Source: Saccharospirillum sp. (GTDB taxonomy: Bacteria; Pseudomonadota; Gammaproteobacteria; Pseudomonadales; Natronospirillaceae). From it: a DNA stretch of 64,000 nt. Within the stretch, counting starts at the first letter, position 1; every line of letters starts with the position of its first letter. This document shows, piece after piece, positions 17,232 through 26,359 of this stretch. Under the pieces are notes generated by a model, which was not told the origin of the DNA, ran no database searches, and saw only the letters and a list, made by a program, of their open reading frames with translations. The stretch lies in assembly GCA_018402545.1 (NCBI GenBank), contig JAGYIL010000001.1, forward strand, positions 2,356,001-2,420,000, given 5' to 3'. Both the position numbers and the translations under genes were made by a program.

Positions 17232-18230
17232 ATGAAAGTCGCCGTATTCAGTAGCAAACCTTATGACATTCGATTCTTTACCCAGGCCACCCAGTCACAG
17301 CACCAGTTCACCTTTCTCGAACCCCACCTGAATGCCCAGACGGCAGCGCTCAGCCAGGGGCACGATGCGGTCTGCTGCTTCGTCAACGACAGTGTCGACC
17401 GACCAACGTTGGAACAACTGCGCAAGCATGGCATTTCACTGGTGGCGCTGCGCTGCGCGGGGTTCAACAATGTGGACCTGCCAGCCGCTGTTGAGCTGGG
17501 TATCACCGTTGCCCGGGTGCCCGAATACTCACCCTTTGCCGTGGCCGAGCATGCCGTCGCGTTGATACTGGGACTCAACAGGAACTCGCACCGTGCCTAT
17601 AACCGGGTTCGCGAAAACGACTACAGCCTGCACGGCCTGCTCGGTTTTGATGTGCATGGTAAAACCGTCGGTGTAATCGGTACCGGTAAAATCGGCCAGG
17701 CATTTATTCGCATCATGCGTGGTTTCGGGTGCCGGGTGATCTGCTACGACCCCTACCCCAGTGAAGCGGCGGTCACCGCCGGTGCCGAATACGTTGAACT
17801 GGATGAGCTCTGGGCACACAGCGATATTATTTCACTGCACTGCCCGCTGGTTGCTTCAACCCGGCACATCATCAACCAGAACACCCTGGCGAAAATGAAG
17901 CATGGCGTCATGGTGATCAACACCAGCCGCGGCGCGCTGATCAACACCAGCGATGTGATCACTTCTCTGAAAACCGGTGCTGTGGGTTACCTGGGGCTGG
18001 ATGTCTACGAAGAAGAAGCCGACCTGTTCTTTGAAGACAATTCCGACGACATTTTGCGCGACGATGTGTTTGCCCGTCTGCTGACCTTTCGCAATGTGCT
18101 GATCACCGGCCACCAGGCGTTCTTTACCAAAGAAGCACTGGAAGCCATCACCGCGGTCACGCTGGCCAACCTGGATGCCTTTGAGCGTAGTGACCTGACC
18201 GCATTGCATCAGGTATTGCCGCCGGCGTGA
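17232..18230 (+). CDS. ldhA: D-lactate dehydrogenase (D-2-hydroxyacid dehydrogenase)
   Basis: A 332-residue NAD-dependent dehydrogenase that reduces pyruvate to D-lactate. The nucleotide motif GVIGTGKIG is near residue 150; the catalytic Arg is in INTSRGALINT (about 235), Glu in LDVYEEEADLFFED (about 261), His in LITGHQAFFTKEAL (about 294). These segments, notably YEEEADLFFED, are diagnostic of LdhA rather than other 2-hydroxyacid dehydrogenases. It converges on rplT with a shared terminator. A fermentative role is inferred; L-lactate oxidation is encoded separately at 39-42 kb. Confidence 0.93.
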   Translation: MKVAVFSSKPYDIRFFTQATQSQHQFTFLEPHLNAQTAALSQGHDAVCCFVNDSVDRPTLEQLRKHGISLVALRCAGFNNVDLPAAVELGITVARVPEYSPFAVAEHAVALILGLNRNSHRAYNRVRENDYSLHGLLGFDVHGKTVGVIGTGKIGQAFIRIMRGFGCRVICYDPYPSEAAVTAGAEYVELDELWAHSDIISLHCPLVASTRHIINQNTLAKMKHGVMVINTSRGALINTSDVITSLKTGAVGYLGLDVYEEEADLFFEDNSDDILRDDVFARLLTFRNVLITGHQAFFTKEALEAITAVTLANLDAFERSDLTALHQVLPPA

Positions 18231-18270
18231 ACCCCGGCAAACCTTGTTCGCTTATGCAATTCAGAGCCAT

Positions 18271-18300
18271 AAAAAAACCCGCCATTCGGCGGGTTTTTTT
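18271..18300. terminator. Bidirectional rho-independent terminator
   Basis: AAAAAAACCCGCC-ATTC-GGCGGGTTTTTTT: a GC-rich stem with A and T runs on both sides, so it serves ldhA on the plus strand and rplT on the minus strand. Confidence 0.93.
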
Positions 18301-18314
18301 CTAACCAGTCAGTC

Positions 18315-18671
18315 TCAAGCCAGCTTGGCTTTTGCCTGCTCGGTCAGTGCAGCAAAGGCAACCTTGTCGTGCACCGCCAGATCCGCCAGGATCTTACGGT
18401 CGATTTCGATCGCTGCTTTCTTCAAGCCGTTGATGAACTTGCTGTAAGACAGACCGTTCACCCGGGCTTCGGCATTGATACGGGCAATCCACAAGGCGCG
18501 GAATTGACGCTTACGCTGACGACGGTCGCGATACGCATACTGTCCTGCCTTGATGACTGCTTGCTTGGCAACACGGAATACTCGTGAACGAGCACCATAA
18601 TAGCCTTTAGCCTGGTCCAGTACCTTCTTGTGGCGACGACGAGCCACTACACCACGTTTTACACGTGCCAT
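18315..18671 (-). CDS. rplT: 50S ribosomal protein L20
   Basis: A 118-residue ribosomal protein starting [16 protein letters not shown], the family hallmark, with full usual length. L20 is needed early in large-subunit assembly and in other bacteria represses its own operon by binding the mRNA leader of rpmI. Last gene of thrS-infC-rpmI-rplT on the minus strand; AGGAGGAAAG upstream is a strong ribosome site. Confidence 0.98.
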   Translation of the reverse strand: MARVKRGVVARRRHKKVLDQAKGYYGARSRVFRVAKQAVIKAGQYAYRDRRQRKRQFRALWIARINAEARVNGLSYSKFINGLKKAAIEIDRKILADLAVHDKVAFAALTEQAKAKLA

Positions 18672-18730
18672 ATTTCTTTCCTCCTAATCCTGTTTTTCAG
18701 CCTGCTGCTTTTTAACAGCAAGGCCAGACC

Positions 18731-18925
18731 TTAAATGTAGGGCAGCATGCGCTTGATCAGCGCTACGTCGGACTCAGCAATAAGCTGGGTACCGCGCAGA
18801 TGACGCTTACGCTTGGTGCTCTTCTTGGTCAGGATGTGGCTGCGGAAAGACTGCTTGTGCTTAAAGCCGTTGGCCGTCTTCTTAAAGCGCTTTGCAGCGC
18901 CAGAGTTGCTCTTGATCTTAGGCAT
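18731..18925 (-). CDS. rpmI: 50S ribosomal protein L35
   Basis: A 64-residue ribosomal protein. The correct start is the ATG at 18925 ([14 protein letters not shown]), not a TTG six bases upstream, because GGGAG lies at good spacing and the family begins MPKIK. The GGGAG ribosome site is part of ATCGGGAG (18933-18940), which is perfectly complementary to CTCCCGAT further upstream in the mRNA (18991-18998), so it could be masked. Confidence 0.97.
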   Translation of the reverse strand: MPKIKSNSGAAKRFKKTANGFKHKQSFRSHILTKKSTKRKRHLRGTQLIAESDVALIKRMLPYI

Positions 18926-18931
18926 TTTCAA

Positions 18932-19086
18932 TCTCCCGATCTACTTCCAATAACCGTGTCGCATCCCCGGTGATGCCTGGTAAACCCGGCATCGGGAGCT
19001 AACGGTTGCCATGTCGCCCGGTAATGAACCTCACCCCGAGCCCCTTCAACGATGGTCTAACCGGCCAAAAGCCACTTAACCCACCA
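18932..19086 (-). promoter_or_regulatory. Candidate L20-responsive leader of rpmI-rplT
   Basis: The infC-rpmI spacer is 253 bp, longer than the roughly 100 bp of E. coli. In the mRNA, CTCCCGAT (18998 down to 18991) can pair perfectly with ATCGGGAG (18940 down to 18933), the latter including the rpmI Shine-Dalgarno. Between them lie short complementary stretches, GCATC and GATGC, able to form a local hairpin. In E. coli, L20 represses rpmI translation by stabilising a long-range structure that hides the ribosome site; this layout is analogous. Pairing is seen, the control is inferred. Confidence 0.5.
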
Positions 19087-19112
19087 TAAAAAACGACGGC
19101 TCAAGGCCGTCG
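19087..19112 (-). terminator. Terminator/attenuator after infC
   Basis: On the minus strand, CGACGGC-cttga-GCCGTCG is followed by a run of six T. It lies 67 bp beyond the infC stop and ahead of rpmI, so it ends part of the thrS-infC transcript or attenuates the ribosomal protein genes. Confidence 0.8.
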
Positions 19113-19178
19113 ACGCGCGCAGGATACCAGACCCTGCACGAATAACCAGCTGTAAAGCTGATTATTCGTGTAAACGCA

Positions 19179-19721
19179 TTATTTCTTCTTGATCGGCGCC
19201 ATGACCATGGTCAGCTGACGGCCTTCCATCTTGGGCCGCTGCTCGACTGTTGCCAGATGCTCAAGATCTGTCGCAACGCGAGCCAGCAATTCCATACCCA
19301 GCTCCTGGTGAGCCATTTCCCGGCCCCGGAAGCGCAGGGTAACCTTGGTTTTGTCACCGTGCTCAAGAAAACGAGTCAGATTACGCAGCTTGACGTTGTA
19401 GTCACCAATGTCGGTGTTCGGCCGGAATTTGACTTCCTTGACTTGCACCTGGACCTGGTTTTTCTTGGCCACTGCCTTGGCTTTCTTCTCTTCGTAGAGC
19501 TTCTTGCCGAGGTCCATGATCTTGCAGACCACTGGATCGCCGTTCGAAATTTGCACCAGTTCCAGGCCTTCCTGCTCAGCTTTCTGCAGGGCCTCTTGCA
19601 AGGGAACCACTCCGATTTGCTCACCGCCGGAACCGATCAGGCGAACTTCGTCCGCCTTGATCTGCTCATTTACGACATGACGGTTAGCCGCCGCTTTTGC
19701 ACCTTTCGCGTTGCGTTTTAT
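19179..19721 (-). CDS. infC: Translation initiation factor IF-3, apparent AUA start
   Basis: IF-3 of 180 residues, exactly the E. coli length, if the start is ATA at 19721-19719. Reading from there gives [20 protein letters not shown] and then [18 protein letters not shown], the conserved IF-3 N-domain; the first internal GTG would remove 37 residues of that domain, and no ATG, GTG or TTG lies in frame between the thrS stop and it. The C-domain has [20 protein letters not shown] and the end MVMAPIKKK. Family members use AUU and other rare starts, by which IF-3 represses its own translation. The ATA overlaps the thrS stop codon (ATAA), with GGAGAG five bases upstream. Confidence 0.93.
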   Translation of the reverse strand: MKRNAKGAKAAANRHVVNEQIKADEVRLIGSGGEQIGVVPLQEALQKAEQEGLELVQISNGDPVVCKIMDLGKKLYEEKKAKAVAKKNQVQVQVKEVKFRPNTDIGDYNVKLRNLTRFLEHGDKTKVTLRFRGREMAHQELGMELLARVATDLEHLATVEQRPKMEGRQLTMVMAPIKKK

Positions 19722-21655
19722 AACTCACTCTCCATTTCTACCAGACGGCCTTTTCGGGCGTTATCCGCGCTGAGTATCTCGATGAACGCGTCAATGGACA
19801 TGACACCAAGATCTTTGCCCTCTCGGGTGCGGACCGCTACGGCCTCGTTTTCGACTTCCTTATCACCAATAACCAGCAAATAAGGAACCCGTTGAATTGT
19901 ATGCTCGCGGATTTTAAAGCCGATCTTCTCATTTCTCAAGTCGGCTTTGGCTCTAAACCCTTCAAAAATCAAGCGATTTTGCACTTTTTGTACGAAATCG
20001 GCCTGCGCATCGGTGATGTTGCACACCATGGCCTGAACCGGTGCCAGCCAGGGTGGCATTGCCCCGGCGTGCTGCTCGATCAGGATGCCGATGAAGCGTT
20101 CAAAGCTGCCCAGTGTCGCCCGGTGCAGCATTACCGGTGTCTGCCGGTCGCCATGTTCATCCACATACTGGGCGTCCAGACGACCCGGCATCGAGAAGTC
20201 GACCTGGATGGTACCACACTGCCACATCCGACCGAGACTGTCTTTGAGGGTGAACTCGACTTTAGGGCCATAAAAAGCCCCCTCTCCCGGCAACAGCGAC
20301 CAGGGTTTGCCATAGGCATCCAGTGCCGAGGCCAGTGCCTGCTCCGCACGATCCCAGTCTTCATCGTTACCGACGCGTTTTTCAGGGCGAGTCGACAGCT
20401 TCAGAATAACTTCATCGAACCCGAAGTCGTGATAGACCTCGTTCAACATCTCGATGAACTGAGCCACTTCTGACTGGATCTGGGATTCAGCACAAAAAAT
20501 GTGCCCATCGTCCTGGGTAAAGCCGCGCACCCGCATAATGCCATGCAAGGCACCGGAGGCTTCGTTACGGTGGCAGCTGCCGAATTCGGCCAGTCGCAAC
20601 GGCAGGTCACGGTAGCTTTTAAGGCCCTGATTGAACACCTGAATGTGGCAGGGGCAGTTCATCGGCTTGACGGCGTTATCCCGGGATTCACTGTGGGTGG
20701 TGAACATGTCGTCACCGAACTTGTCCCAGTGGCCCGACTTTTCCCACAACGACCGGTCAACAATCTGCGGCGTGCGAATTTCCTGGTAGCCATGCTCGCG
20801 CTGTTTCTGGCGCATGTACTGTTCGATCACCTGATACAGCGTCCAGCCGTTGGCGTGCCAGAACACCATGCCCGGCGCTTCTTCCTGCAGGTGAAACAGG
20901 TCGAGTTTTTTGCCAATCTTGCGATGGTCGCGCTTGGCCGCCTCTTCCAGAAAGTGCAGATGCGCCTTCAGTTGCTTCTTGTCGGCCCAGGCAGTGCCGT
21001 AGATCCGCTGCAGCTGGGCATTGTTGCTGTCGCCACGCCAGTAGGCACCGGACACCCGCATCAGCTTGAAATGGTGACAGAACTTCATGTTCGGCACGTG
21101 CGGACCGCGGCACATGTCGACGTATTCTTCGTGGTGGTACAAGCCTGGCCGGTCATCCCGGGCGACGTTTTGCTCCAGAATCTCCAGCTTGTAAGGCTCA
21201 TTGCGTGCCTTGAAAGCGTCTACCGCTTCCTGCCAGCTGACCTTGTGGCGCACCACCGGGTAATTGGTTTTTGCCAGCTCCAGCATGCGTTTTTCCAGCG
21301 CGACCAGATCGTCTTCGGTCAGCCGGTGCTCCATATCGATGTCGTAATAGAAGCCGTTTTCAATGGTCGGACCGATCGCCATGCGAGCATCCGGCCACAG
21401 TTGCTTGACGGCATGGCCAAGCAAGTGAGCGCAGGAGTGCCGGATAATTTCCAGACCGTCGTCGTCTTTTGGCGTGATAATCTCTACCGCTGCGTCACTG
21501 CTGACCACATCGACCAGATCGACACGGGCGCCATCAATACGACCGGCTACCGCGTTTTTGGCAAGGCCAGGGCCGATGTCTTCGGCAATTTGCAAGATGC
21601 TGACGGGTTGTTCGAACGAGCGCTGGGAACCGTCTGGAAGGGTAATAACAGGCAT
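19718..21655 (-). CDS. thrS: Threonyl-tRNA synthetase
   Basis: A 645-residue class II synthetase. Order of parts: TGS domain (residues 1-61), editing domain with [16 protein letters not shown] and the zinc-type [19 protein letters not shown] pattern, catalytic core with [10 protein letters not shown] and [31 protein letters not shown], and anticodon-binding domain from about 540. Zinc ligands Cys in MNCPCH and the two histidines are present. Stop overlaps the infC start, giving coupling; in E. coli thrS is also autoregulated by operator stems in its leader, which I could not demonstrate here. Confidence 0.97.
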   Translation of the reverse strand: MPVITLPDGSQRSFEQPVSILQIAEDIGPGLAKNAVAGRIDGARVDLVDVVSSDAAVEIITPKDDDGLEIIRHSCAHLLGHAVKQLWPDARMAIGPTIENGFYYDIDMEHRLTEDDLVALEKRMLELAKTNYPVVRHKVSWQEAVDAFKARNEPYKLEILEQNVARDDRPGLYHHEEYVDMCRGPHVPNMKFCHHFKLMRVSGAYWRGDSNNAQLQRIYGTAWADKKQLKAHLHFLEEAAKRDHRKIGKKLDLFHLQEEAPGMVFWHANGWTLYQVIEQYMRQKQREHGYQEIRTPQIVDRSLWEKSGHWDKFGDDMFTTHSESRDNAVKPMNCPCHIQVFNQGLKSYRDLPLRLAEFGSCHRNEASGALHGIMRVRGFTQDDGHIFCAESQIQSEVAQFIEMLNEVYHDFGFDEVILKLSTRPEKRVGNDEDWDRAEQALASALDAYGKPWSLLPGEGAFYGPKVEFTLKDSLGRMWQCGTIQVDFSMPGRLDAQYVDEHGDRQTPVMLHRATLGSFERFIGILIEQHAGAMPPWLAPVQAMVCNITDAQADFVQKVQNRLIFEGFRAKADLRNEKIGFKIREHTIQRVPYLLVIGDKEVENEAVAVRTREGKDLGVMSIDAFIEILSADNARKGRLVEMESEL

Positions 21656-22005
21656 TGTGGTGCTCCTTCAGTGGTGACCCCTACCATGGGCCACGTGTTG
21701 GATGTCAAAATCACCCGGCGGGTGAACAGGACACATACGTTGAGTCGAACTGTTAACAGGCATCTCACCCGAACCTACCCCTACCAAGGGACCGTATTCG
21801 AGCGGGCGGCACGCGCCGCCAACCAGCCAACAGAGCACCGCAGTCTACCGGAAAGCGAACGCCGGTCATACTATTGAGCCGACAGGAAATCCGGTATTTG
21901 AAAAAAACGTCACCGGGCGTTTACCGAACATTGACCGGCCAGTGCACATTTGCTTCACGATTCATGCGTAAACTTCGAGTCAATTACATAACTGGAACTG
22001 TCAGA

Positions 22006-23271
22006 ATGTGGAAGAAAGGCGTGGTCGTTGTGGCCCTGTTAGCCATTGGTTTTGCCGGCTATCGCTGGATGAACGCACCGGAAGAATCAACCGCCAGCGA
22101 GCAACGCCGCGGCAACGCTGCCATGTCAATGCGGGCCGGCATTACCGGGTCGCGCTGGGGACGCGACGGCGTGGACAGCTCGGCCATTCAGGTGGAAGCT
22201 CTGGACGTATCCAGAGCCGCCCATGCCCCACAGATTCCCCTGCTGGGAACCGTTCAGGCAAAACGCCAGGAAACCATTACCGCCTCCCAGGAGGGCCGGG
22301 TCACTGACATTCTGGTCCGGTCCGGTGAGTCGGTCGCCGAAGGTCAGCCTCTGTTGCGCATTGACGCCCCAGCGATGGACTGGGCGCTGCGCCAGCAACA
22401 AGCCAACATAGACCAGCAACAGGCGGGCATTCGCATCGCCGAGCGTCAGCATGAACGCAACCTCGAAGCACTGGCCATTGCCGAACGGGATCTGGCGCGC
22501 GAACAAAACCTGCTGGAACAGGGCTTTTCCAACGAAACCAATGTCGCCGCCGCCCGGCAAACCTGGCGCAGCGCTGAACTGACCGTGGCCAACTACGACG
22601 ATGAAGCCGCCCAGCGTCAATCGCAACTGGAGCAGGCGCTGATAGAACTTGAACAGGTACAAGACCAGCAACAGGACCTCACCCCTACAGCGCCGTTCAG
22701 CGCCGAGGTTGTGTCCGTCGACACCGCGGTTCAGGTTCAGGTAGATGCCGGTGAAACCCTGCTCAGCCTGGTCGACCGGTCTTCGCTGTTTGTGCGCACC
22801 CAGGTCCCCCTGCGGGTTTATAGAAGCATCGCCGGAACCGACATCGAAGCTACGGCGTGGCTGAACAATTCGCCCTACCCGCTGACCCTCGACAATCTGG
22901 CCGCGACGTCCAACACCGGTTCAGTAGACCTGACTCTGAACCTGCCAGAGGACATCCCGGTGCTGATCAACGAAACCCTGGAAATCAGTCTGACGTTGCC
23001 CGCCATCGAGAGTTTTGCCATTCCTCAGGATGCCGTTTATTACGGCGACCAGATTTACCAGATTACCGATGGCGTGTTGCAAGCCCTGCCCATCCGCATA
23101 CTCGGCTACCAGCAACGCGACGGCGAACAATGGGCTCTGATTGACAGTGACGCGCTGAACACCGACGCCACCATTCTGATTACCCGGCTGTCGCAGCCGA
23201 CCAACGGCACTCCGGTAACGGTGCTCGAACCAGGCACCACGGCCGCCTTCAGCAGCGGAGACAGCAACTGA
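22006..23271 (+). CDS. RND efflux periplasmic adaptor (membrane fusion protein)
   Basis: A 421-residue HlyD/AcrA-family adaptor. An N-terminal membrane anchor (VVVVALLAIGFAGYRWM) is followed by a lipoyl half (QEGRVTDILVRSGESVAEGQPLLRID), an alpha-hairpin rich in Gln/Glu/Ala (about residues 115-225), the second lipoyl half, beta-barrel and membrane-proximal domain. The ATG at 22006 places the anchor at the N-terminus; an in-frame ATG at 21964 is possible, but codons further upstream are not plausible. Stop overlaps the pump start (TGATG), so the two are coupled. No outer-membrane partner is encoded nearby. Confidence 0.88.
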   Translation: MWKKGVVVVALLAIGFAGYRWMNAPEESTASEQRRGNAAMSMRAGITGSRWGRDGVDSSAIQVEALDVSRAAHAPQIPLLGTVQAKRQETITASQEGRVTDILVRSGESVAEGQPLLRIDAPAMDWALRQQQANIDQQQAGIRIAERQHERNLEALAIAERDLAREQNLLEQGFSNETNVAAARQTWRSAELTVANYDDEAAQRQSQLEQALIELEQVQDQQQDLTPTAPFSAEVVSVDTAVQVQVDAGETLLSLVDRSSLFVRTQVPLRVYRSIAGTDIEATAWLNNSPYPLTLDNLAATSNTGSVDLTLNLPEDIPVLINETLEISLTLPAIESFAIPQDAVYYGDQIYQITDGVLQALPIRILGYQQRDGEQWALIDSDALNTDATILITRLSQPTNGTPVTVLEPGTTAAFSSGDSN

Positions 23272-26200
23272 TGAACGGTTTCTACGCCAAGCTGCTCGAC
23301 CATCGCCTCGCGGCTAACCTGTTGATGATGGTCGTGATCGGTGCCGGTATCTGGGGGTTGCAACAGGTCCGTTCGCAACTGTTTCCCGATACCGAACTGC
23401 CCATCGTACGCGCCAGTATCGACTGGCCGAATGCCGATGCCGAGGCGGTACGCACCGGCATCGCCGAACCACTGGATCGCGCCATACAGGATTCGCGGCG
23501 GTTCGATTTTGTACGCTCAACGGCGCGTGAGGGCGGGGTCAGTCTGTTCGCCCGTGTTTCCGACAACTATACCGCTGCCGAGGGCCTGACCGCCCTGGAA
23601 GAAGCCATCGATGGGCTGAATTTGCCCGACGGGGCCGAGGTGGATGAAGTTGAAGCCATCGAGATTACCGAACCCGTCGCCAGTGTACTGATTTACGGCG
23701 ACGTGCAACGCAGCGAGCTCACCGCACTCGGCTATGAAGCCCGGCAATCGTTACTGAACCGGGGCATGGCGACGGTTGAACTGGATGGCGTGCCCGGCCG
23801 CGAACGGCTGATCACCATTGACCTTGCCGCCCTGAACTCGCTCGGTATAACACTGGACACCCTGGCCAGCCGCCTGAGCACCCAGTTTGCTGTCTCCACC
23901 GCTGGCTCAGTCACGGTCGGCCAAAACACCACAGCACTGGTCACCGACGCCCCCGACTGGACCGTCTCTGATTTGCAAGATGCCATTGTTGCCCAGAATG
24001 CGGACGGTGGTGTGGTGCGTCTATCACAAGTGGCCAGCGTGGAGGAGCGGTTCGACACCGCCGACATTCTGCGTTACCAGGGGTTGCCCGCCATCAAGCT
24101 CGAGATCGAACGTGTCGCCGGAGAAGACACCCTGGAAAACGCGGAACTGCTTGAGCAATGGATGAGCGACTTCGCACTGGAGCTGCCCTATGGCGTTGGT
24201 TTTCACGCCTATAACGAAGTCTGGCGCGTGGTCGAAGCTCAGTTGAATCTGGTGCTGACCAACGGCATCGGCGGCATGATTCTGGTCATACTGGTGTTGT
24301 TTATATTCCTGCGCACCCGCCTGGCCGTCTGGGTCGCAGCGGGCATTCCCATTTCGTTCATGGGTACCCTGGCGTTTATGGGGTACACCGACACCACCAT
24401 TAATACCATCAGTCTGTTCGGGTTCATCATCGCCATTGGCATTATCGTCGACGATGCCATTGTCGTGGCCGAAGACACGGCAGCACTGGAATCTGAAGGG
24501 CTGGCCCCCAGGGAAGCCGCCAAAACGGCAGCATTGCGGATGATGCCCGCCGTGGTGGCGTCGAGCCTGACGACCATTGCCGCTTTCTTACCGCTGATGC
24601 TGATTGGCGGCAGCTTTGGCAACTTCCTGATCGACATTCCCATCGTCGTCACTGCCGCCATTGTCGCGTCTCTGATCGAGTGTTTCATCATTTTGCCCGG
24701 CCACCTGGGCCACCACAAACGCATGCGTGAACCCAGTGCCTGGCGGGCGGGGTTTGACACAGCCTTCGGAAAATTCCGCGACGGGCCTTTTCGCTCTCTG
24801 GTCGCCTTGTCGATCAGCAATGGCGCCATCTTTATCGCGGCGCTGGCAATGATCAGCCTGATCGCACTCGGGGCAGTCACCAGCGGCAAAATTGCGTTCG
24901 AGGCATCGCCGTCTCTGGACCAACCGACCATGAGCGTCTCGCTCGACCTGCTCGATGGCACCAGCCTCGCAGAGGCAGAACAGGCACTGGATGAACTTGA
25001 AGCCATGGTTCAGTCCATCGACTCATCCGTCGGTGGCGGCCTGATCGATACCATGGTCCACGAGTACAACCAGCTCGATGAACCCAGTCGCGCCGAGTTG
25101 AACATTTCACTGACCAGTGACACCGACCGGCCACTAACCAACGCTCAGATCCTGCAACGTGTTCAGCAGAACTATGAACTGCCCGCCGTCGTACGCAGCT
25201 TTTCCACAGGTCGGTCGTTTCGGGGCCCGGGCGGTGGCGGTGACCTGTCGATTCGGCTGGAAGGCAACGACATCGACGAGTTAAAAGAAGCGTCCCTGTT
25301 GCTGCAGGCACAACTGCAAACGCTGTCGAACCTCAGCGACGTGACCGATGACCTCCCCTTCGACGCCCAGCAATATCAGCTGACACGAACCCGCGCCGCC
25401 GAGGCCGCTGCCATAGAAATCAGCGATGTGGCGCGTCAGGTCTCGTCACAACTGTCCGGCCTCAACCTGTACACCGTTGAAACCGGCTTCGAACAAATCC
25501 CGGTTCGCCTGCAACTGGAGGACCGACAGCGTGAAAGCGAAAGCTGGTTGCAATCGTTGCCGATTCAGGTGAGCGACGGCAGTACCCTGCCACTGGGCAG
25601 CCTCGTTGATTTTTCCTATCAGAAGGGGCTCGACCGCATCAGTGCCCGCAACGGTGTCCTGTCGGTTACCGTCTCCGGCAGTTACAGCGGCGATCAGTTA
25701 TCGGATCTGTATGGCGTACTGGAGGCTGACATCATGCCGATGGTCACTTCGCAGTTCCCGGTTGATTACGCCATCGAAGGCCAGGCCGAAGAACTGGATG
25801 CGTTCTTCAGCGACACCCTGGTCTCGGTGTTGATATCCATCATTCTAATCTACTTTATTCTGGCCTGGGTGTTTGAATCCTGGCTCTGGCCTTTTGCGGT
25901 GCTGATTACCGTGCCTTTCGGGTTGATTGGTGCGGTAGCCGGCCACTGGATCATGGACATGCCGTTGTCCACGATTTCGATCTTCGGGCTGATCGGCCTC
26001 TCCGGCATCGTGATTAACGATTCGATTATTCTGGTAGCGGTGTTCCGCCGCTTGCACGCCCAGGGTCAGTCTCTTTACGAGGCCACCGTGGCCGCAGCAA
26101 CGTCGCGCTTGCGCCCGGTCATCCTGACGTCAATCACCACCATGGCCGGCCTGTCACCACTGCTGTTCGAAACCAGCATCGATGCGGCCCTGCTCAAACC

Positions 26201-26351
26201 CATTGCCGTGGGGCTGGTGTTTGGTCTGGGTTTTGGCACCCTGCTGATTTTACTGATGGTGCCGGTGCTGCTTTACAAGATCGGGCAGCTCACCGACTGG
26301 GCCAGCCGCCGCAACGACGATCCGCCCGCAACCCGGGCGGTAAATGTCTGA
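23271..26351 (+). CDS. RND-family multidrug/solute efflux pump
   Basis: A 1026-residue inner-membrane proton antiporter with the AcrB plan: twelve membrane helices in two halves with large periplasmic loops. TM4 carries the proton-relay aspartates in GIIVDDAIVV, and the second half has FGLIGLSGIVINDSIILV. The N-terminus RLAANLLMMVVIGAGIWGLQQVRSQLFPDTELP is typical of the less studied branch close to VC/YegN-like pumps found in marine bacteria. With its adaptor it should export amphipathic compounds; substrates are unknown. Confidence 0.93.
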   Translation: MNGFYAKLLDHRLAANLLMMVVIGAGIWGLQQVRSQLFPDTELPIVRASIDWPNADAEAVRTGIAEPLDRAIQDSRRFDFVRSTAREGGVSLFARVSDNYTAAEGLTALEEAIDGLNLPDGAEVDEVEAIEITEPVASVLIYGDVQRSELTALGYEARQSLLNRGMATVELDGVPGRERLITIDLAALNSLGITLDTLASRLSTQFAVSTAGSVTVGQNTTALVTDAPDWTVSDLQDAIVAQNADGGVVRLSQVASVEERFDTADILRYQGLPAIKLEIERVAGEDTLENAELLEQWMSDFALELPYGVGFHAYNEVWRVVEAQLNLVLTNGIGGMILVILVLFIFLRTRLAVWVAAGIPISFMGTLAFMGYTDTTINTISLFGFIIAIGIIVDDAIVVAEDTAALESEGLAPREAAKTAALRMMPAVVASSLTTIAAFLPLMLIGGSFGNFLIDIPIVVTAAIVASLIECFIILPGHLGHHKRMREPSAWRAGFDTAFGKFRDGPFRSLVALSISNGAIFIAALAMISLIALGAVTSGKIAFEASPSLDQPTMSVSLDLLDGTSLAEAEQALDELEAMVQSIDSSVGGGLIDTMVHEYNQLDEPSRAELNISLTSDTDRPLTNAQILQRVQQNYELPAVVRSFSTGRSFRGPGGGGDLSIRLEGNDIDELKEASLLLQAQLQTLSNLSDVTDDLPFDAQQYQLTRTRAAEAAAIEISDVARQVSSQLSGLNLYTVETGFEQIPVRLQLEDRQRESESWLQSLPIQVSDGSTLPLGSLVDFSYQKGLDRISARNGVLSVTVSGSYSGDQLSDLYGVLEADIMPMVTSQFPVDYAIEGQAEELDAFFSDTLVSVLISIILIYFILAWVFESWLWPFAVLITVPFGLIGAVAGHWIMDMPLSTISIFGLIGLSGIVINDSIILVAVFRRLHAQGQSLYEATVAAATSRLRPVILTSITTMAGLSPLLFETSIDAALLKPIAVGLVFGLGFGTLLILLMVPVLLYKIGQLTDWASRRNDDPPATRAVNV

Positions 26352-26359
26352 CCCGGTGC

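Noticed and set aside
20501-21877. Long open frame (458 codons) antisense to thrS
   Set aside because: Shadow of thrS caused by its codon bias; composition is not protein-like.
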